Assembly (NCBI GenBank): GCA_025362195.1
Contig: JANYHV010000308.1
Span: 1 to 32,243, forward strand
From: Fimbriiglobus sp.
GTDB taxonomy: Bacteria; Planctomycetota; Planctomycetia; Gemmatales; Gemmataceae
Direction: 5' to 3'
Length of the DNA: 32,243 nucleotides
A program made the translations under genes and the position numbers. Shown here in pieces: positions 27,422 through 32,243 of the stretch; positions within the stretch are counted from its first letter, which is position 1, and the number at the start of each line of letters is the position of its first letter. Under the pieces are notes generated by a model that saw only the letters and a program-made list of their open reading frames with translations, did not search any database and was not told where the DNA came from.

Positions 27422-29033
27422 ATGTCATTCTCGTTATTAATTCCGACTACCTTGTCGAATGCCCATATAAATATTACCGTAGTTGTCGGGGAGATACTGT
27501 TTATTCTCGGTGCAAACGGCACCGGCAAGTCTAGTCTGATGCAGGCATTCGCTTCTGCAGGCGGTAGTAACACTCGTCGGATCACAGCGCACCGCCAAAC
27601 GTGGTTTCGATCAGGATACCCTGAGTTTGCTGGGAAACAGCGAACCGATTACGAGTCAAGTGTAATTGGCCATGATCAGCAGACGAGCGCGCGTTGGATG
27701 GACAGCTACTCAGATCAACGACCTCAGATGGCAATATATGATTTAGTCAACTCCGAGAATGTGCGCCAGAGCAATAGCCCGCGCTGTCGATGCAAAAATG
27801 CCCGGTGAGGTTCTTGAATGTGCTGCTAAAGATGGCGCATTAGCGATTTTGAACCGTCTACTCAGACTCTCGAATATCGCCATCATCATATCAATAGAGA
27901 CAAGCGGCGAAATCACTGCGATTCGGAATAATAGTAAGCCTTACAGCATTGCAAAACTCTCTGACGGGGAGAGAAACGCGATCCTAATCGCGGCAAACGT
28001 GTTGACCGTAGCAGCGGGAACTCTTCTCCTCATTGATGAACCCGAACGACATCTCCATAGATTGATCGTATCACCACTTCTGTCGCTTTTACTGAAGGAG
28101 CGGCCGGACTGTGCGTTTGTTGTATCTACGCACGAGCCGATGCTTCCAGTCGATAATCCGCAATCCAAGGTTTTATTGACGAGAGCTTGCATCTACGAAG
28201 GTGACACGGTGATATCCTACGACATCGATTTGCTGAATAAAACCGATACGATTGATGACGACTTGAAGCGAACTATTCTGGGCGAGCGGCGGAAGATCGT
28301 ATTCGTCGAGGGCGTCGAACACAGCCTCGACAAACCGCTTTACAGCCTCCTTTTCCCGAATGCTTCGATAGTCGCTGAATCCAACTGCCGCGAGGTCGAG
28401 AATGCGGTTGTTGGAATTAGAAGCGCGGCTGAGTTGCACTGGGCCAAGCCGTTTGGCTTGGTGGACAACGATTCATCCGATCCAGCGCGGATCGCGGATT
28501 TGCATGCCAAAAGCGTAACCGCGCTCAGCGTCTATTCGGTTGAATCAATTTACTATCGCCCAGCTGTGCAGAGACTGGTGGGCGAGAAGATATCAGCGGT
28601 AACGGGCGGAGATCTAGAGGAGATGTTGCAGACGTCAAAAACTGACGCCATTAAGTGGATTCGTAAAAATACCAAGCATCTGAGTGACTGTATCGCCGAC
28701 AAGATGGCACGCGCTCAGGTCTGCTCGCTTTTGCCAAAAAAGGGCGAGATCGCGAACGGTGGGGAGCGTACTGTGACGATCGACTTTACAAAGATTGCCC
28801 ATGACGAAGGGTCACGTCTCGCACAGTTAGTCAGCGCATCCGATTTTATCGGCGTGTTGCAGAGGTATCCTATTCGGGAATCTTCCGCGCTCGATGCCAT
28901 TGCCAAGGCGCTCAACTTCCCCAATCGCCATCTCTATGAAGCAGCTGTTCGCAAACTCTTAATTGACGATCCGAAGGCGGTAAAGCTCGTCCGGTCCTTG
29001 CTTGGCTCGCTACCCGCTGATCTGCTTGCGTAA
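27422..29033 (+). pseudogene. Frameshifted ABC-type ATPase fused to DUF4435 (TOPRIM-like), PARIS-like defence gene
   Basis: Two overlapping frames make one protein of about 540 aa. The first (27422-27808) has Walker A GANGTGKSSL and RITAHRQTWF. The second (open from 27759) has ARAIARAVDAK, the ABC signature LSDGERNAI, Walker B TLLLIDEPERHLH, the H-loop STHEP, then KIVFVEGVEHSLD, LYSLLFPNASIV and FGLVDND. The last block is the DUF4435 domain; E184, D236 and D238 (second frame) are likely TOPRIM metal residues. In PARIS, AriA (ATPase) and AriB (DUF4435 nuclease) trigger abortive infection; fused versions exist. The frame change lies at about 27763-27766, where GTGCGCC looks like GTGCGCGCC minus one GC. 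It may be inactivated, rescued by frameshifting, or a sequencing error. Composition differs sharply from the host. Confidence 0.8.
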
Positions 29034-29044
29034 GCCTGCGACAA

Positions 29045-29257
29045 GTGGCCATAAGCGTACACACCGGATACCACGCGGGTCGGCTGCTGTGTCGCTACGC
29101 CGACGAGTTCCCCGACGGCAAGTTCCAGGTCTTCAAGGCGTTGGTCGCGAGCTGGGCGGCCGGACGATTCGCCTGGCCGACATCGGGGCACGCAGTCGCG
29201 AAGCCCGGGTTTGTCGAGGTGCCGGAGAAGGACATCCCCAAGCCCGCAACCAAATAG
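29045..29257 (+). CDS. Small hypothetical, 70 aa, probably a gene remnant
   Basis: GTG 29045 opens just after the island gene stop. The first codons lie in island-like DNA and the rest (HAGRLLCRYADEFPDG, FKALVASWAAGRFAW) in host-like DNA. It ends PEKDIPKPATK and TAG. I recognise no domain. The change in composition within the first ten codons suggests the 3' end of an older gene cut by the island. No clear Shine-Dalgarno sequence is seen. It stops 13 bases before the next ATG, so the two were probably once co-transcribed. Confidence 0.4.
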   Translation: MAISVHTGYHAGRLLCRYADEFPDGKFQVFKALVASWAAGRFAWPTSGHAVAKPGFVEVPEKDIPKPATK

Positions 29258-29270
29258 GCGAGGACTGACG

Positions 29271-29735
29271 ATGGCGAACACCTGGGCGATCCTGCCGGTC
29301 GTCCCCGGCCCCAACGACTTGCCGGGCCGGATCGAAAACGTTCTCACCGCAGCGGCGGCCTTGGCCGTGGTCGAGCGCGTGGAGCGGGCCGCTGCGGGTC
29401 AGCCGTTTTTGGTCCGGATCGAAGACCAACACGACCCGATGAAATGGATCGACGTCGGGGTGTGCCCGTGGGGCTGGGCGATGTTGTGTACCGACGACTA
29501 CGAACCCAACACCAGCGACAACTTCGTCACCCGCGGCGATAGTCACGGCCAAGAAGTGTGGGAATTCGATCAGCCGGGGGGACAGACGATGGGGTTGTCG
29601 AAGAAGTCCTTCGTCGATCCCAAGAGACTCAAGCGCGCCCTCGGCGTTTACCTTTCCACGCGGAAACTCTGGCGCGGGATGAGTTGGGAGCCGACTCCCA
29701 GCCCGCTGCTGCTGGCCGACGAACCGGACGCTTAG
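29271..29735 (+). CDS. Hypothetical protein, 154 aa
   Basis: GAGG about 7 bases before ATG 29271 supports the start. The sequence begins NTWAILPVVPGPNDLPGRIE, has a helix AAAALAVVERVERAA, then KWIDVGVCPWGWAMLCTDDY and a helix DPKRLKRALGVYLST near the end, with MSWEPTPSPLLLADEPDA as its tail. The Trp-rich strands followed by a helix and a final 'W-x-P' loosely recall small immunity-type proteins of toxin/immunity pairs, but I cannot assign it. Soluble, no signal peptide. Composition is host-like. It converges on gyrA, and the 70-aa frame is immediately upstream. Confidence 0.65.
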   Translation: MANTWAILPVVPGPNDLPGRIENVLTAAAALAVVERVERAAAGQPFLVRIEDQHDPMKWIDVGVCPWGWAMLCTDDYEPNTSDNFVTRGDSHGQEVWEFDQPGGQTMGLSKKSFVDPKRLKRALGVYLSTRKLWRGMSWEPTPSPLLLADEPDA

Positions 29736-29774
29736 GTGGCATCACCAGCCCGTGAGTCGGCCGGACGATTCGCG

Positions 29775-29789
29775 GGCGGACGCTCCGCC
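29775..29789. terminator. Short GC hairpin between convergent genes
   Basis: GGCGGA-CGC-TCCGCC, a 6-bp perfect stem, lies in the 62 bases between the 154-aa gene and gyrA, which converge here. The position suits a shared terminator for both strands. There is no T run, so support is modest. Confidence 0.35.
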
Positions 29790-29797
29790 GCTCGCCG

Positions 29798-32243
29798 TCA
29801 CTCCTCGCGCTTCGCGGCGATGTCGCTGACGGTTTCGCCGGCCAGCTTGGCGAAAGTGACGATGCGGTCGCCGTCGGCCAGGTTCATCACCCGGACGCCC
29901 TGGGTGTTGCGGCCGACGATGCGGATCTCGTCCACCTTCGACCGGGTCACCATGCCCTGCAGCGTCATGATGATGACCTCGTCGCCGTTGCGGACGGCCG
30001 CGATACCGACGACCGGGCCGTTCTTGTCGGTCACCTTCACGTCCTTCGTGCCCTTGCCGCCGCGGCGCTGCAAGCGGTAGCGGGCCGTGCCGCGCTCGAC
30101 CGCCTCGTCGCCCTCCTCGGCCTCCCCGTCGTCGGCGACTTCCTCGACCGGCTCCTCGGCCGGGTCGGCGGTGGCGTCGGGGTCGCCCTCGACGTCGGCC
30201 AGCACGACCGGGCTGTTGACGCCGAACGGGGTCCGCTTGCCGTACCCGAGTTCGCACACGGTCAGCAGGAAGCCGTCGGGGTCGGCGACGACCATGCCGA
30301 CGAGGTAGTCGTCCTTGCCCAGGCGGATGCCGCGGACGCCCTTGGTGTTGCGGCCCATCTCGCGGGCGTCGGACTCCTGGAAGCGGATGGCCATGCCCTT
30401 GCGGGTGCTCAGCACGACCTCGTCGCCCGGCTTGGTCAGGGCCACGTCGATGAGCGCGTCGCCGTCTTCGAGGTTGATGCCGATGATCCCGCCTGACCGC
30501 GGCCGGCCGTAGTCGGTCAGCGCCGTCTTCTTGACGACGCCCTTGCGGGTGGCCATCACGAGGTGGGACCCGGCGACGAACTCGCGGACCGGGATGACGC
30601 TCGAAATCTTCTCGTCGGCCTTGAGCGACAGGACGTTGGCGATCGACCGCCCGGCCGAGGTCCGCGTCGCCACCGGCACCTTGTACACCTTGAGCCAGTA
30701 GACCTGGCCGCGGTCGGTGAAGACGAGCAGGTAGCTCTTCAGCGTCGTGGTGAAAAAGTGCGCGACGAAGTCGTTGTCCCGGGTGCCCCCGGCGACGCCC
30801 TTGCCGCCGCGGTTCTGCACGCGGAAGGTGTCGATCGCCATCCGCTTCAGGAAGCCCTCGTGGCTGATCGTCACGACCGTCGGGTCGTCGGAAATCAACT
30901 CCTCGAAGTCCACGTCGCCGCCGTCGTCGGTGATCTCGGTCTTGCGCGGGTTGTCGAACCGGGTGCGGATCTCTTCGAGGTCGGCGCGGATGACGGCCTT
31001 GACCTTGGCGTCGTCCGCGAGCAGTTCCTCGTAGCCGATGATGAGGTCGCGGAGCTGGCGGTACTCCTTCAAAATCTCGTCGCTCTCGAGCGCGGCGAGC
31101 TGGCCGAGTTGCATCCGCACGACGGCCTCGGCCTGGGCCTCGGTCATGCGGTACACGTCGGTCTTGCCGAGTTCGCCCTGCAGCGCCGAGAAGGCCTCGA
31201 CGCCGATGGCGCGTTCGAGCACGGCCGCGGCCACTTCCATCGCCTGCAAGCGGATTTTCGTCTCGGTCCGCGACGGCGAGGTGCGGCAGATGCGGATGAC
31301 CTCGTCCAGGGACGAGATGGCGATGAGCTGGCCTTCGAGCACGTGCCCGCGGCGCTTGGCCTCGCGCAAGAGGTACTGGGTGCGGCGGCGGATGACCTGG
31401 TTGCGGTGGTCCAGGAAGTATTGCATCATCTCCTTGAGGGAGAGGAACTTCGGCCGGCCGTCCACGAGCGCGAGCAGGCCGATGCTGACCGTCTTTTGCA
31501 GCGGGCTGAACTGGTACAGTTGGTTCAGGATCAGGTGCGGGTCGGCCCCACGCTTCAACTCGATGACGAGCCGGACCGGCTCGCCGTTGCGGGCCGACGA
31601 CTCGTCGCGGATGCCGCTGACGCCGGCGATCTTCTCTTCCTTGACCAGCCGGCCGATGTCCTCGGCGAGCTTGTTCCGCGTCACCTGGAACGGCACCTCG
31701 CGGATCAAAATACTCGGCGTCTTGCCCTTGCCCTCTTCGACGATCTCGGCCCGCGCCCGCAGGGTCATGCGGCTGCGCTCGCCCATGTACCCGCGGATGA
31801 TGCCGGCCCGGCCCATGACGATGCCGCCGGTCGGGAAGTCCGGCCCGGGGATGATCTCCAGGATTTCTTGCAGCGACAGGTCCGGGTCTTCGATCATCCG
31901 AATCAGCGCGGTGCAAATCTCGCCGACGTTGTGCGGCGGGATGTCGGTCGCCATGCCGACGGCGATGCCGTCCGACCCGTTGACGAGCAGGTTGGGGAAC
32001 TTGCTCGGGAGGACGAGCGGCTCCTGGTACTTGCCGTCGTAGTTGTCGATGAAATCGACCGTCTCCTGGTCGAGGTCGGCGAGCATCTCGGCGGCGACGG
32101 GCGTCAGCTTGGCCTCGGTGTACCGGTGCGCGGCGGCGGGCAGGCCGGCGACGCTGCCGAAGTTGCCCTGGCCGTGGATGAGCTTCGACCGCATCACCCA
32201 GTCCTGGGCCATGCGCACCAGCGTGTCGTAGATGGACGAGTCG
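29798..32243 (-). CDS. gyrA: DNA gyrase subunit A, 5' end cut by window edge
   Basis: Breaking-rejoining subunit of gyrase, which with GyrB introduces negative supercoils. The protein runs off the right edge; the first residues seen are [15 protein letters not shown], equal to E. coli GyrA from D82, so about 80 codons are missing. The S83 and D87 positions are Ser and Asp, the quinolone-sensitive type. The active-site tyrosine is in [11 protein letters not shown]. The C-terminal beta-pinwheel has a near-canonical GyrA box QNRGGKG at the expected first-blade position and a perfect QRRGGKG in the last blade. Just before the latter is an acidic insert of about 30 residues (about 30090-30200). 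Two boxes favour gyrase over topoisomerase IV ParC. The protein ends DIAAKREE at 29798. The C-terminal gene boundary is clear; the start is unseen. Confidence 0.96.
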   Translation of the reverse strand, partial: DSSIYDTLVRMAQDWVMRSKLIHGQGNFGSVAGLPAAAHRYTEAKLTPVAAEMLADLDQETVDFIDNYDGKYQEPLVLPSKFPNLLVNGSDGIAVGMATDIPPHNVGEICTALIRMIEDPDLSLQEILEIIPGPDFPTGGIVMGRAGIIRGYMGERSRMTLRARAEIVEEGKGKTPSILIREVPFQVTRNKLAEDIGRLVKEEKIAGVSGIRDESSARNGEPVRLVIELKRGADPHLILNQLYQFSPLQKTVSIGLLALVDGRPKFLSLKEMMQYFLDHRNQVIRRRTQYLLREAKRRGHVLEGQLIAISSLDEVIRICRTSPSRTETKIRLQAMEVAAAVLERAIGVEAFSALQGELGKTDVYRMTEAQAEAVVRMQLGQLAALESDEILKEYRQLRDLIIGYEELLADDAKVKAVIRADLEEIRTRFDNPRKTEITDDGGDVDFEELISDDPTVVTISHEGFLKRMAIDTFRVQNRGGKGVAGGTRDNDFVAHFFTTTLKSYLLVFTDRGQVYWLKVYKVPVATRTSAGRSIANVLSLKADEKISSVIPVREFVAGSHLVMATRKGVVKKTALTDYGRPRSGGIIGINLEDGDALIDVALTKPGDEVVLSTRKGMAIRFQESDAREMGRNTKGVRGIRLGKDDYLVGMVVADPDGFLLTVCELGYGKRTPFGVNSPVVLADVEGDPDATADPAEEPVEEVADDGEAEEGDEAVERGTARYRLQRRGGKGTKDVKVTDKNGPVVGIAAVRNGDEVIIMTLQGMVTRSKVDEIRIVGRNTQGVRVMNLADGDRIVTFAKLAGETVSDIAAKREE

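Larger units (their letters stand above)
27335..29060. other. AT-richer island between clpB and gyrA
   Basis: Base composition drops clearly at about 27335 and returns to the local high-GC level by about 29060, where GC-rich codons resume. Codon use inside (AAT, ATA, TTA, GAT) is unlike all neighbours. The island contains one long broken gene and its own candidate promoter. No integrase, transposase, tRNA or obvious terminal repeat is seen, so the mode of insertion is unknown. Boundaries are approximate. Confidence 0.7.

Overview
The window is a high-GC bacterial chromosome segment. It most likely comes from a planctomycete of the Gemmata type. This is inferred from strongly GC-biased third codon positions, clusters of giant glycine/alanine-rich proteins, small secreted hypotheticals, a stand-alone sigma-70 factor and GC-rich hairpin repeats. 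No rRNA gene or other taxonomic marker is present to confirm it.

Layout. (1) Positions 1-3952, all on the minus strand: the N-terminal part of a circularly permuted type 2 ATP-grasp protein that runs off the left edge, two small secreted hypotheticals, and a REC-GGEEF response regulator (putative diguanylate cyclase). (2) 3953-4760: an 808-base gene-free stretch with a candidate promoter and a hairpin repeat that also occurs near 2003. (3) 4761-7756, plus strand: a sigma-70 family factor, two small membrane proteins and a lipoprotein c-type cytochrome. (4) 7963-22744, plus strand: a closely spaced cassette. It encodes a hemopexin/M15-peptidase fusion, a peptidoglycan-binding-like protein, a papain-like small protein, a DUF6603 giant, three large proteins of 918, 1545 and 519 aa with no function I can name, and a 30-codon apparent gene stump. 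(5) 22821-24237: a MelC1-like tyrosinase helper and a tyrosinase with all six copper histidines. (6) 24615-27233: clpB. (7) About 27335-29060: a visibly AT-richer island with one frameshifted gene, an ABC-type ATPase fused to a DUF4435/TOPRIM-like domain and related to PARIS-type anti-phage proteins. (8) 29045-29735: two small hypotheticals. (9) 29798 to the right edge, minus strand: gyrA without its first ~80 codons.

How it fits together. The cassette in (4), possibly with (5), is the best candidate for an undescribed system. Its members are co-directional and mostly 1-70 bases apart. They mix cell-wall-type enzymes, a giant beta-rich protein and large orphan families, and none has an obvious export signal. 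The tyrosinase pair has its own candidate promoter at an AT-rich junction, so it may be a linked but separate unit. The defence-like island sits between two housekeeping genes (clpB and gyrA) and appears to be a decayed or phase-shifted acquisition. Start sites were chosen from ribosome binding sites. All functional names rest on motif recognition by eye.
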